A DNA stretch of 64,000 nt, taken from Pirellulales bacterium (GTDB lineage Bacteria > Planctomycetota > Planctomycetia > Pirellulales > JANQPP01). The stretch spans positions 1-64,000 of the forward strand of contig JANQPP010000211.1 of the NCBI GenBank assembly GCA_028289405.1, in the 5' to 3' direction. The notes under the pieces are model-generated. The model made no database searches. It had not been told where the DNA came from and worked only from the letters and a program-made list of their open reading frames with translations. A program made the translations under genes and the position numbers. This document shows positions 45,923-54,926 of the stretch, in pieces; position 1 is the first letter of the stretch; each line of letters opens with the position of its first letter.

Positions 45923-47305
45923 ATGAAACAAAGTTCTTTGCTGATCGTGGACGACGATCGCCATTTGTTGGAGTCGATGTCCGACTGGCTTCGAAGCCTG
46001 TCGTATCGCGTCGAGTGCGCCGCATCCTGCCAGCAGGCTTACGAATGGCTGAGCAAAAAGCCGTTCGATCTGGTGTTGGCCGACGTCCGGCTGGAAGATG
46101 GAGACGGTTTCGGAGTCCTGGCCCATGTGAAGGAGCATCACCCACACGCTAGCGTATTATTGATCACGGGGTACGGCAGCGTGGACGCGGCGGTGCAAGC
46201 GATCCGTGCCGGCGCTTTCGATTATTTGACCAAGCCGCTCATTGACGAAGAACTGCACATGGCGATTGAACGCGCCCTGGGGCAGCAAGACTTGGTCGAG
46301 GAAAACGCCCGGCTCAAGGAGCAACTGGACCGGCGTTTCGGTCTGGACCACATCGTGGGACAAGACCATCGCATGCAGCGGATCTTCGACCTGATCGATT
46401 CGGTCGCCGACACCAAAGCCACGATTCTCATCAGCGGAGAAAGTGGCACCGGCAAATCCATGATCGCCCGCGCCATCCACCGCCGCAGCATGCGGCGTGA
46501 AGGGTCTTTCGTCGAAGTCGCCTGTGGCGCGCTGCCTGAAACGCTTTTGGAGAGCGAACTGTTCGGGCACGTGGCGGGTGCATTCACGGGTGCCACCACG
46601 GACAAGATGGGAAAATTCAAACAGGCGGATGGCGGAACCATCTTCCTGGACGAAATCGGCACGGCCAGCCTCAGCATGCAAGTCAAGCTGCTCCGCGTCC
46701 TGCAAGAATTCGAATTCGAACAAGTCGGCGGGACGAAGACCTACCACGTGGATTCCCGCGTGGTGCTCGCCACGAATGACGACCTCATGGAGCGCGTGGC
46801 GGACGGAACCTTCCGTCAGGACCTTTATTATCGAATCAATGTGATCAACGTGGAATTGCCGCGGCTGCGGGACCGAGTCATGGACATCCCCCTGCTCGCG
46901 CGGCACTTTCTGCAAAACATGTCCGAAGAGACCGGGCGGATTGTGAAGGATTTCACCCCGGACGCCGTCAACGCCATGCAGGCGTACACTTGGCCCGGGA
47001 ATGTCCGAGAACTTCAGAACGTCGTGGAGCGGGCTGTACTGTTGGGCAAGAGCGACGTGATCGATGTCGAGGACCTGCCGCTTTCGATGGCACGCCCCAT
47101 CCCCCGCCGTATCGCCGAGACCGGGAAACAACGGACGCTCAAGGAAGCCTTGGAAATCCCGGAACGGCAAATCATCCTGGAAGTGCTTGAATCGCACCAA
47201 TGGAACCGGCAATCGACCGCCGAGGCGCTGGGGATCAATCGCACGACGCTCTATAAGAAGATGAAACGCCTCGGATTGGAAGAAGCACAACCTGCCGGAA
47301 TTTAA
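45923..47305 (+). CDS. Sigma-54-dependent response regulator (NtrC family)
   Basis: A 460-residue regulator with three domains. The receiver (1-120) has acidic DDD and phosphoacceptor Asp54 in VLADVRLEDG. The AAA+ domain starts near 145 with the Walker A GESGTGKS, the sigma-54 contact loop GAFTGA and Walker B GGTIFLDEIG. A Fis-type helix-turn-helix ends it (STAEALGINRTTLYKKMKRL). It activates sigma-54 promoters when phosphorylated. No cognate kinase of NtrB type is adjacent; it converges on the response regulator and phytochrome-kinase relic downstream. ATG 45923 begins the receiver exactly. Confidence 0.95.
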   Translation: MKQSSLLIVDDDRHLLESMSDWLRSLSYRVECAASCQQAYEWLSKKPFDLVLADVRLEDGDGFGVLAHVKEHHPHASVLLITGYGSVDAAVQAIRAGAFDYLTKPLIDEELHMAIERALGQQDLVEENARLKEQLDRRFGLDHIVGQDHRMQRIFDLIDSVADTKATILISGESGTGKSMIARAIHRRSMRREGSFVEVACGALPETLLESELFGHVAGAFTGATTDKMGKFKQADGGTIFLDEIGTASLSMQVKLLRVLQEFEFEQVGGTKTYHVDSRVVLATNDDLMERVADGTFRQDLYYRINVINVELPRLRDRVMDIPLLARHFLQNMSEETGRIVKDFTPDAVNAMQAYTWPGNVRELQNVVERAVLLGKSDVIDVEDLPLSMARPIPRRIAETGKQRTLKEALEIPERQIILEVLESHQWNRQSTAEALGINRTTLYKKMKRLGLEEAQPAGI

Positions 47306-47330
47306 GAGAACTTAGCGGGGAATGGATCTG

Positions 47331-47714
47331 TTAGGACGCCGCCAAGAGCTCTTCGACCGCTCCACTCAACGAATCTACTGAAAGCGGCTTTTTCATCACG
47401 CGGTCCGCTTGCAAGGTCTTCGCGTGGCGCAGGACATCGAAACTCGCGCCGCTCACGGCAATGACCTTCGGTTTCGAAGCCAGGTCTAAAGCAACGTGAG
47501 TCAGTACGGTCAATCCGCCACTGGGCTGCAGCGCACCATCGTGGTCGCGGATCAAAATGTCGCTGATCAGCAAATCGACCGTCAAGGTACTCAACTCGTC
47601 GATCGCATCGTCTGGGTCGCTGACGAGCACGACATCATGTCCGAATTGCTCCAGTTGAATCTTCCAAGCCATGCCCAAATCGAAATCATCTTCAAGGATC
47701 AGGATTTTTTTCAT
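47331..47714 (-). CDS. Single-domain response regulator (receiver)
   Basis: A 127-residue stand-alone receiver. MKKILILEDDFDLGMAWKI contains the acidic pocket, LLISDILIRDHDG the phosphoacceptor Asp and VIAVSGAS plus VMKKPLS the conserved Ser and Lys. Such proteins relay phosphate or bind partner proteins. The start overlaps the end of the phytochrome-kinase gene by 23 bases, so the two were one operon; an ATG 21 bases earlier is an alternative. With the sensor ruined, this gene may have lost its input. Confidence 0.88.
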   Translation of the reverse strand: MKKILILEDDFDLGMAWKIQLEQFGHDVVLVSDPDDAIDELSTLTVDLLISDILIRDHDGALQPSGGLTVLTHVALDLASKPKVIAVSGASFDVLRHAKTLQADRVMKKPLSVDSLSGAVEELLAAS

Positions 47715-49725
47715 TGTGGACACCACATACCTCATTGATCGCCTGGGAAAGCTTGGTTTCGTCGACCGGCTTTCTCAATCGTGGAACTTCCGATAACGAG
47801 GACGGCAGAGGAAATTTCGAGTCGTAACCGGTGACAAAAATAGTCGGTACTCCCGCATGTTGCAGTTCTTGTGCCAAGCCCGCGCTGGTGGATCCACTAA
47901 GATCAATGTCCAGCAAGGCGAAATCGGGCGGGGACCGCGCGATTGCATCGCGCGCGGATTCGAGGTTGCCACAGGAAAGCACATCGGAGAATCCCAAGCC
48001 TTCGAGCAGATGTTCCAGCTCCATCGCCAATGCCATGTTGTCTTCCACGACGAGGACTGACTGGGAAATCACGGTTTGGGCTTCAATCCTTGCTCGGGGC
48101 GGTCTCGTAGATTTCGGCTGTGCGCGAGATTCGACACGCGTAATCGCGTCGCTGGGAAGCCAGAATGACACGTGCAATCCGTCTTCTTTGAATTCTAGCG
48201 TGCACTCCCCACCACATTGGTGAGGGATAGCACGTTCGATCAAGGAACGGCCGAATCCGCGGCGCTTTGGCGGGCCGATCCGCTTGGTGACGCGTTCGGA
48301 CCATTGCAGGGCGAGCCCCCCGGCTTCCTCGGCCCAGGTGATCCACAATTTGTCTCCATGTTCGGAAAGCGCACCATGTTTGACGGCGTTCGAGGTCAGC
48401 TCATGGATCACGAGAGATAACACCGGTGCCGCATCTCCACGCACGGCCACGCTCGGCCAAGACATTTCCACTTTTTTCCCTGTTGTTAGGTAAGGTTGCA
48501 GCTCGGCCTGCAGCAACTCTTTAAGTCGGGCCCATTGCAGACCGCTGTCGCCGATCATATCGTGCGCGGTCGATAGCGCCTGGATGCGGCTTTCCAGCGA
48601 TATGGCGTACTGTTCCAACGAAGTCGATGATTGCTTGGTCTGTCGGGCGATCGAACGAATCAACGCCAAAATATTCTTCACGCGATGGTTCAATTCCGCG
48701 ATGAGCAAGTCTTGATGCTTTTTCTGTCGTTCCCATTCCCCCTTGGCGAGATCCGTGGTCCGGAGAGCAATTTCACGGAGTGTCTCGCGGAATTCCAAAG
48801 CGGCGGCCACTTCGGGCTGCGTCCAGGTCTTGCATTTGCCAGCGACGGACTCCAAATACTCGTCGAAAGAAACTCGGGGGTGGAGTCGCGGTCCGTTGGG
48901 GCCGAATTCGATCCTTTTTTCGGGCATCCCTCCCCACCGCACGTTCGTGCGAATCTCTTTGCGGAAAAAGACGATGTAGCTTCCCGAGATGAGCTTGAAT
49001 TTCAGCACAAAAGCTCCGGCGATATGGGAATCGACCAATGGGATTCCTGGTGTAGCGCGTAGACTATTGATCGTCGTGATATCGTCGTCACATACTCGAC
49101 AAATTGCCCGAATCACATCCTCGCGAGGGATCGTCTGCACGCCAATAATGCGATCGTCCTCCACCAGTGCCGCCCCATCGGCATTAATGACCTCCAAGAA
49201 TGGGTCTGTCCCTTGACGAAACAGATTTTCGAAGTCCTTTTCCTCGGACTTGCGTAGCTTCCTTAAGGCCGAAGCGGTCCGCCTCCGACGCGAAAGGGCC
49301 GACTTCTCCAAACGCTGCTGAATATGCAGGGAAATAAAACTCGTGAACAACTCGCAAATGGATCGGCGGTCGGGGGAAACACGAATCGGACGATAATGAT
49401 GAAAGGCAAACAACCCCCAGAGTTCGCCACGCACCACGATCGACGTATTCATTGTCGACCGGACCCCCCATGTTTCCGAGGTATTCAACATGTATGGGTG
49501 AGATACCCCCCAAGTGGCTGAGCGATAAGTCGAGCGGGGGACTGTTGGCCTCAGCCAAAATCCGCGCGTGCGGATCTTTGATATCCGCGATCACCCGGAG
49601 CGGCATGCGAACCATCAATTCGCGTACTTGTTGCGGGATATCGTTGGCCGGGTACCGCAGGCCGAAATCGGAATGTTTCTCGCGGCACATTCCGCGCCAC
49701 CTTGTACGGCGCGGATTCCTGAGCA
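47692..49725 (-). pseudogene. bphP: Bacteriophytochrome histidine kinase relic (truncated, frameshifted)
   Basis: The minus strand encodes the second half of a phytochrome GAF domain (GLRYPANDIPQQVREL, then LSLSHLGGISPIHVEYLGNM), a PHY domain (RVSFDEYLESVAGKCKTW), an HWE-type histidine kinase (ELNHRVKNILALIRSIARQ, with VIHELTSNAVKHGALS and RRGFGRSLIERAI) and a C-terminal receiver (SVLVVEDNMALAMELEHLL). The N-terminal PAS domain, which carries the chromophore Cys, and half of GAF are absent. A run of six G on the coding strand (49464-49469) shifts the frame inside GAF; removing one G restores it. From ATG 49452 the PHY-kinase-receiver part could still be translated without light sensing. Confidence 0.85.
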
Positions 49726-49956
49726 CTCGAGATCGGTTTGAATCAATCGTAGAATCCGTTCGCTACGTACCGAAAGGCCGGCGAGATTTGAAATCTGGTC
49801 CAAACTTTGGCCATGTTCCGCGTGCAGAATCCACATGCACCTCAAGAAGACGGAATACCGCTCCAACGAACGAAACGATTGGAACTCCGAGACTTCGGTA
49901 TCGAGTTCTTGATGCGCTTTGTTCGTGTGCTTTCGCAATGATTGCAGCAACGACAT
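49726..49956 (-). pseudogene. bphO: Heme oxygenase relic, N-terminal part only
   Basis: From ATG 49956 the frame gives SLRKHTNKAHQELDTEVSEF, SLERYSVFLRCMWILHAEHG and RILRLIQTDLE, matching the first third of bacterial heme oxygenases; the His in TNKAH is the usual proximal heme ligand. After about 77 of roughly 190 residues the homology stops and, in another frame, phytochrome GAF sequence starts within some 45 bases. Intact BphO makes biliverdin, the chromophore of the neighbouring BphP. The identification rests on the fold pattern and this gene order. Confidence 0.65.
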
Positions 49957-50110
49957 TCGAAGCCCGCTTCCTACGAGGCTCTTCGCGGCACCGGCCTGCC
50001 CTGGGGAACATGTCTTCCCATTCACACCGAAATCAGTCCGCCAGATCGGAAATCTTCCGCTCTGGTCTTACCGCCGCGCATCGATTCTTCGAAAAGCCAC
50101 GTGACAAGCA

Positions 50111-51031
50111 CTACGTCAAAAATGCTTGGCGCAATTGCTCCACGTAGCGAGGGCACGCTTCTCGGGGATCCTCGTCCTCTTCGTATTCCAAGACGATATA
50201 GCCTCGATATCCGACATCTTCCAGTATGGATGCCAGACGCCGGAAATCGCTGGGCCGGGACACCCCGTCGGCGGGACGCACCACGACTTTGACCTGTACG
50301 TTCAGCGCATAGGGAGCCAAACGAACCAGCTCACCATACACGTCATCGCCGTGAAAATTGCCGGTGTCAAGATTCACACCGAACCATGGGCTGGCCACAT
50401 CCCGCACGAGGGCCAACATGCCATCGGCGGTGGCGGTCAACCCGCCATGGTTCTCCAGCGCCAGAAACACACCATGTTCTCCGGCGTAATGACAAGCCTC
50501 TTCCATGGCCTCCACGGCCAGACGCTGGGCTTCTTGTTCACTCTGGCCCTCATGGGCATGCCCGGAAAAAATGCGGATCACCGGAGCTCCCAATATCTCG
50601 GCACGATCGATCCAGGCCTTTACGGAGGCCATCTCCTGGTCCCGCTTCTCACCAGGGGGATGGCAAAAATCATTTCCTACGGCGGTTCCCGAGATGTCCA
50701 GGCCCAGCCGGAAGCAATGCCGCTTGAGATCGCGCAGGAATTCCCCGCTGGAATTCTCGGGAAAGTAATAGGAAGTCAACTCCGTGCCTTCGAGGTTCAT
50801 CGAAGCGCACTCGTCGACGAAGTCATGCAGCGTCAAAACCGGCTGGGATCCGGTGAGCAAATCTCGATAGCTGTAGGCCGCGAGGCTGAATTTGAACTTC
50901 GGACCGCCCACTCGCTGGATGCGTTCGATGGCCCGCGCAGACGTTGCCGGAAGCGAAATGCCCGCCCCTCCCACGGCCAACAATGTGGCGTTTCGCAGAA
51001 AATCTCGGCGGGGTAAGGACGATGACTTCAT
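50111..51031 (-). CDS. Tat-exported sugar phosphate isomerase/epimerase-like TIM barrel
   Basis: A 306-residue protein of the xylose-isomerase-like TIM-barrel family (AP_endonuc_2). The Tat signal is PRRDFLRNATLLAVGG. The barrel includes FSLAAYSYRD, VIRIFSGHAHEG, VFLALENHGGLTATADG, FGVNLDTGNFHGDDVYG and YRGYIVLEYEEDEDP, with metal-ligand candidates Glu, Asp, His and Glu along the strands. Exported members are common in planctomycetes, and their substrates are mostly unknown. ATG 51031 is chosen because GGAGAAAAG precedes it and the Tat motif follows. Confidence 0.88.
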   Translation of the reverse strand: MKSSSLPRRDFLRNATLLAVGGAGISLPATSARAIERIQRVGGPKFKFSLAAYSYRDLLTGSQPVLTLHDFVDECASMNLEGTELTSYYFPENSSGEFLRDLKRHCFRLGLDISGTAVGNDFCHPPGEKRDQEMASVKAWIDRAEILGAPVIRIFSGHAHEGQSEQEAQRLAVEAMEEACHYAGEHGVFLALENHGGLTATADGMLALVRDVASPWFGVNLDTGNFHGDDVYGELVRLAPYALNVQVKVVVRPADGVSRPSDFRRLASILEDVGYRGYIVLEYEEDEDPREACPRYVEQLRQAFLT

Positions 51032-51379
51032 GATGCTTTTCTCCAAGTGAATGAAATTTCGCGGGAAGCCGGAGTTTGTGGATGGGGCAAGGATGCATTG
51101 TCATGGGCCGGGCCGGTGGTTGCAACAGTGCCGTTGTGACCAGTTGTTAAGCACCACGGATGATGCCCATTCCAGACGTTGTCGAGGAGATGCGTTATGA
51201 TGGGACACGGAACTTGGCCTGCGAAAAATGCAATGCCCATGATTTCCCAAAATGCCACGGAAGGATCGCAAGATTGGAACCTGGTCTGCGAATAACCCCC
51301 TCGTTACCACGGTCACGGCTTATCATGCGCCTATCGCGCCCATTCTAAAAACAGCACGGTTCATAGTGGCCCACTCTCG
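51032..51379. other. Intergenic stretch between divergent genes
   Basis: About 350 bases upstream of both the isomerase-like gene and the membrane-protein/ABC cluster. Overlapping minus-strand frames here have no recognisable content. It should hold both promoters; none stands out. Confidence 0.4.
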
Positions 51380-51658
51380 ATGATCATTCCCCAATTCTCC
51401 ATCCGTTCTCTGTTGTATTTGATGACGGCCAGTGGAGCCGTGTTTTTGGTCGTGGGTTTGGGCGTGCGTGGCCGGATGTGGGCCGCGGGCGTGACTGCCG
51501 CGCTCATCATGGGGGCGGCGGTCCTCGTGGTCCAGGCTTTGGCCTTTTGGCTGCTTTGGGCTTGTTCCAACTACTTTTTCAAGAAAAGGCCCAATAAAGC
51601 GCTGAGTTCGCCAAGCGTGGCGCCAACTGCCACGGAGATCGAAGGAGCAGCCCATTGA
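51380..51658 (+). CDS. Small membrane protein of the ABC cluster
   Basis: A 92-residue protein with two hydrophobic helices (LLYLMTASGAVFLVVGLGV and ALIMGAAVLVVQALAFWLL) and a short polar tail. The N-terminus FSIRSLLYLM is a pattern often seen in planctomycete membrane proteins. Function unknown. Its TGA overlaps the TTG start of the 770-residue gene by four bases, which suggests coupled translation and a shared job with the ABC system downstream. Confidence 0.75.
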   Translation: MIIPQFSIRSLLYLMTASGAVFLVVGLGVRGRMWAAGVTAALIMGAAVLVVQALAFWLLWACSNYFFKKRPNKALSSPSVAPTATEIEGAAH

Positions 51659-53967
51659 TTGATGGCAGCAGATCTGGCAATGCGGAGCTTCCCACCACGA
51701 AACGCGGGCAGGCCAAGAAAAACGGCGGTATGCGATTTCGAAATGGCATGGCGCTGGTGTGCGCGGTCCTCTCCGTGGTCGGCTGGAATGCACATTCCCT
51801 CGCCCAATCCGGATCGGGACCTGTTCTCAACTATCCAACGAGCGGACCAGCCAAGAGTGGGCTCAACTCGTCGATCGATCTGCGTTGGGTGGAAGGATTG
51901 GGCTACCGGCCCGTTGTCGTCACGATCACTCCAGTGGCTCCCACGACGATCGACCGCACACTGCGGCTGGAGCTGCGCTCGTTCCGACGATATCAGCCGC
52001 GCGATGCGGTCGTGGCGAGCAAAATGCTGGAAATTCCCGCTGGTAGCGGACCGGTCACCACCACGATCTTCTTGCCCCAAGTCGATGTACTAGATCGTAT
52101 CGCCTTCGAAGTCTGGGAAGATGGGCGGCGCCTGGATGAATTGTCGACCCCAGAAGACACCGGCTTGGGATTGGCGTCACCCACTCCCGTGGGCGGGCAA
52201 GTTCCTAAACTCTTGTTCGTGACGGATGATCCGAACGCCCCGGGGACTACGATGCCCGACCTCTCGGGGCTCTATCGTTTAACGGGAAACACGGTCTACT
52301 ACGGCGGAGCTCCACGCGGACCTGTCGCGGCGGGAAATGTAAACCAAGCGAACGTCATGACCATGTGGGAGGCATCCCTGCCCAGCGATTGGCGCTGGTA
52401 TTCTGCGTTGGACGCGATCTGCTTGACGCCGGATAAACTGCGGCAAATTTACGATCAAGAACCAGCGGCTTGGCTGGCCATCGACCGTTGGGTTCGGGCT
52501 GGAGGCAACTTGTGGCTCCTGGACGTTGGATCTAATTGGGAGAAATTCGGCGACATCCTGCACGTTTTTCCCTCGGATAAAACTACCACTGCCGCGGGCA
52601 ACATCAATCTTGATCCGTTTGCACATGGTTGGAGCGAACGTTTCCCCAATCCGCGCCAGTCCCTCTCATTGGGACAGCCTGGCATGCAGTGGAATCTTGA
52701 TGGAACCGCTGAACAGTATGGCAACCGCTATTTCGTGCAACCGGACGGCTCACTAGGGCAAGTAAACCCAAATAGCGTACCCAACTCGCCCAAATCTGAA
52801 GCACCGCCGGAAAGCAATGCCAAAGCACGGTTTGCTCTGCGCGACCACGGACTGGGACAAATTGCGGCAGCTCAGGAAGCCCCGTTCGGCACCAGCCCCG
52901 CGCCGTGGCTCAATATCTTTTCCGTCGTGGGGGAACATCGCTGGACCTGGATCCTGCGGAATGGGCTGAACTACCACTCGCTGAACAACGATTTTTGGAA
53001 CTTTCTGATTCCCGGGGTTGGCTTGCCGCCCGTGAGGACGTTTCAAGCCTTGATCACGCTGTTCGTCGTGGTGGTGGGTCCGCTGAACTATTTTTGGCTG
53101 CGGCGTCGCACCCGGTTGCATCTGCTGCTCGTGACCGTGCCCGCGGCGGCCATGCTGGTTGCCGGGAGCCTATTTGCCTACGCCGTGGTCAAGGATGGAC
53201 TTGGAGTCCGCGCGCGGGCCCGCAGCTTCACGCTGCTGGACCAGCGGGGCGGTGAGGCGGTTTCCTGGGCCCGACTGTCGTACTACGCCGGTCTGGCACC
53301 CTCGGACGGGCTCGTATTTCCCGGGGATGCCGTGGTACTTCCGATCGACTGGGGGCCTCGGCGAGGGCGCGGAGGCGATGCGCCGCCGCTGGTGATGCAC
53401 CACGGACGGCAACAATATCTTACCAGCGGCTGGCTTCCCAGCCGCACTCCAACACAACTGCTTACCGTGCGCGCCAGGAATTCGGACGCCAAGATCGATT
53501 TGAAGCCAGGAGAGGATGGGGCGATCAAGGCCCGGAATGCCTTGGGCTCTCGCATCCTGCATCTGTTCGTTTGTGACCAAGAGGGAACATGGCATCAGGG
53601 GCAGGGCATTCCGTCCGATGGAGAGGCAGTCCTCCGGCCCGTCGAGGATCTGGAAGTCTCCCAAACGCTGCGAGGGACGTTAAATAATCATCGGGCGATT
53701 TCGGAGGGAATGACCAGGGGCCGCCCTAACATGAACCGGCGGTATTACCGCTCGGCCTCCCATGAATACTCCCAGCCCGAGCCCCAAATCACACAAAGCG
53801 TCTTAGAGGATCGGGGCCTGCAAAAAATGGCGGGAGATGTATCAAATACGGCATTCTTCGCACCGGGACATTACATCGCCATCGTGGAAAAATCTCCGGA
53901 GGTGGAGTACGGGCTACCGTCTTTCGAGAACGCGGGGAGTTTTCATGCCATCGTGGGGATTTGGTAG
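51655..53967 (+). CDS. Large membrane-anchored extracytoplasmic protein of the ABC cluster
   Basis: A 770-residue protein. A signal-like helix (MALVCAVLSVVGWNAHSLA) is preceded by about 25 polar residues; ATG 51730 is a shorter start. The outer part includes KLLFVTDDPNAPGT and WLAIDRWVRAGGNLWLLDVG, which looks like a GATase1-like Rossmann region. Two transmembrane helices follow near 460-510 (ALITLFVVVVGPLNYFWL and LLLVTVPAAAMLVAG), then a second extracytoplasmic beta-rich part. It may act like the GldG-type auxiliary proteins of ABC exporters; that is inference from the operon. It ends 32 bases before the first ABC ATPase gene. Confidence 0.8.
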   Translation: MIDGSRSGNAELPTTKRGQAKKNGGMRFRNGMALVCAVLSVVGWNAHSLAQSGSGPVLNYPTSGPAKSGLNSSIDLRWVEGLGYRPVVVTITPVAPTTIDRTLRLELRSFRRYQPRDAVVASKMLEIPAGSGPVTTTIFLPQVDVLDRIAFEVWEDGRRLDELSTPEDTGLGLASPTPVGGQVPKLLFVTDDPNAPGTTMPDLSGLYRLTGNTVYYGGAPRGPVAAGNVNQANVMTMWEASLPSDWRWYSALDAICLTPDKLRQIYDQEPAAWLAIDRWVRAGGNLWLLDVGSNWEKFGDILHVFPSDKTTTAAGNINLDPFAHGWSERFPNPRQSLSLGQPGMQWNLDGTAEQYGNRYFVQPDGSLGQVNPNSVPNSPKSEAPPESNAKARFALRDHGLGQIAAAQEAPFGTSPAPWLNIFSVVGEHRWTWILRNGLNYHSLNNDFWNFLIPGVGLPPVRTFQALITLFVVVVGPLNYFWLRRRTRLHLLLVTVPAAAMLVAGSLFAYAVVKDGLGVRARARSFTLLDQRGGEAVSWARLSYYAGLAPSDGLVFPGDAVVLPIDWGPRRGRGGDAPPLVMHHGRQQYLTSGWLPSRTPTQLLTVRARNSDAKIDLKPGEDGAIKARNALGSRILHLFVCDQEGTWHQGQGIPSDGEAVLRPVEDLEVSQTLRGTLNNHRAISEGMTRGRPNMNRRYYRSASHEYSQPEPQITQSVLEDRGLQKMAGDVSNTAFFAPGHYIAIVEKSPEVEYGLPSFENAGSFHAIVGIW

Positions 53968-53999
53968 GCCGTCCGTCATTTCATCGCGAACACAAGCCC

Positions 54000-54926
54000 A
54001 TGATTGAACTGCGGAGCCTGCACCGGTATTTCGGCCAGACTCGGGCCGTGGATGATGTCTCTTTTAGCGTCGATAAGGGGAAGGTCTTCGGCTACATCGG
54101 CCCCAATGGCGCGGGAAAGACCACGAGCATGCGGATCCTGGCGACGCTGGATTTGCCCTCGCGGGGAGACGCCTTCGTGGATGGCTTTTCCGCGGTGAAT
54201 GATCCTGACCGCGTACGCCGAAGATTGGGGTTCATGCCCGATTACTTCGGCACTTATCCTGACGTGAATGTGCGGGAATACCTCGACTTCTTTGCCCGGG
54301 CATATGGCCTGATGGGAGCCGCCCGGCGGCAGTCCGTGGGCCGAATCATGGGTTTCACGAAGCTCGATGGCCTAGCGAACAAGCCGATTGACGGCCTTTC
54401 CAAGGGCATGAAGCAACGGCTCTGCCTGGGGAGGGCCATGGTTCATGATCCAGCGGTGATGATCCTTGACGAACCCGCGGCGGGGCTGGATCCGCGGGCC
54501 AGGATACAACTGCGGGAAATGATCCGCGAACTGGCCTCCATGGGAAAAACGCTGCTCATCAGTTCGCACATCCTCACCGAACTCGCGGAGATGTGTGACA
54601 CGGTGGGCATTATCGAACAAGGGAAGCTGCTGGCGATGGGATCAGTCGCCGAAATCCGTAAGGGCTTGGCCGCACGGCATCAGGTACGGGTCTCCGTGCT
54701 GGAAAAGGCCGACGATTTGGCCCAGTGGCTCGCCTCTCGGGAGGGCGTGGAGTTGCCGCGACAAGAGAACGGCGACGTCTGGTGGGAACACTCACGAGAT
54801 CAACATTTTGAAGCGGACTTGCTGCGGGACATGATTGGCGCCGGTTTTCGCGTCTCCGCTTACACGGCCCATGCCATTTCCTTGGAGGATGTTTTCATGC
54901 AGGTCACCGAGGGGCATGTCCAATGA
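54000..54926 (+). CDS. ABC transporter ATP-binding protein (first of two)
   Basis: A 308-residue ABC ATPase: Walker A GPNGAGKTT (34-42), signature LSKGMKQRLCLGRAM, Walker B VMILDEPAAGLDP and the switch His in LLISSHILTEL. It fits the ABC-2 (NatA/CcmA-like) exporter class. ATG 54000 starts the conserved IELRSLHRYFG; the frame is open 39 bases upstream without homology. The stop overlaps the ATG of the permease gene (ATGA), so the pair is translated together. Confidence 0.94.
   Translation: MIELRSLHRYFGQTRAVDDVSFSVDKGKVFGYIGPNGAGKTTSMRILATLDLPSRGDAFVDGFSAVNDPDRVRRRLGFMPDYFGTYPDVNVREYLDFFARAYGLMGAARRQSVGRIMGFTKLDGLANKPIDGLSKGMKQRLCLGRAMVHDPAVMILDEPAAGLDPRARIQLREMIRELASMGKTLLISSHILTELAEMCDTVGIIEQGKLLAMGSVAEIRKGLAARHQVRVSVLEKADDLAQWLASREGVELPRQENGDVWWEHSRDQHFEADLLRDMIGAGFRVSAYTAHAISLEDVFMQVTEGHVQ

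Noticed and set aside
46157..47290. Minus-strand frame of 377 codons across the NtrC-type gene
   Set aside because: It is the antisense shadow of a well-conserved AAA+ regulator.
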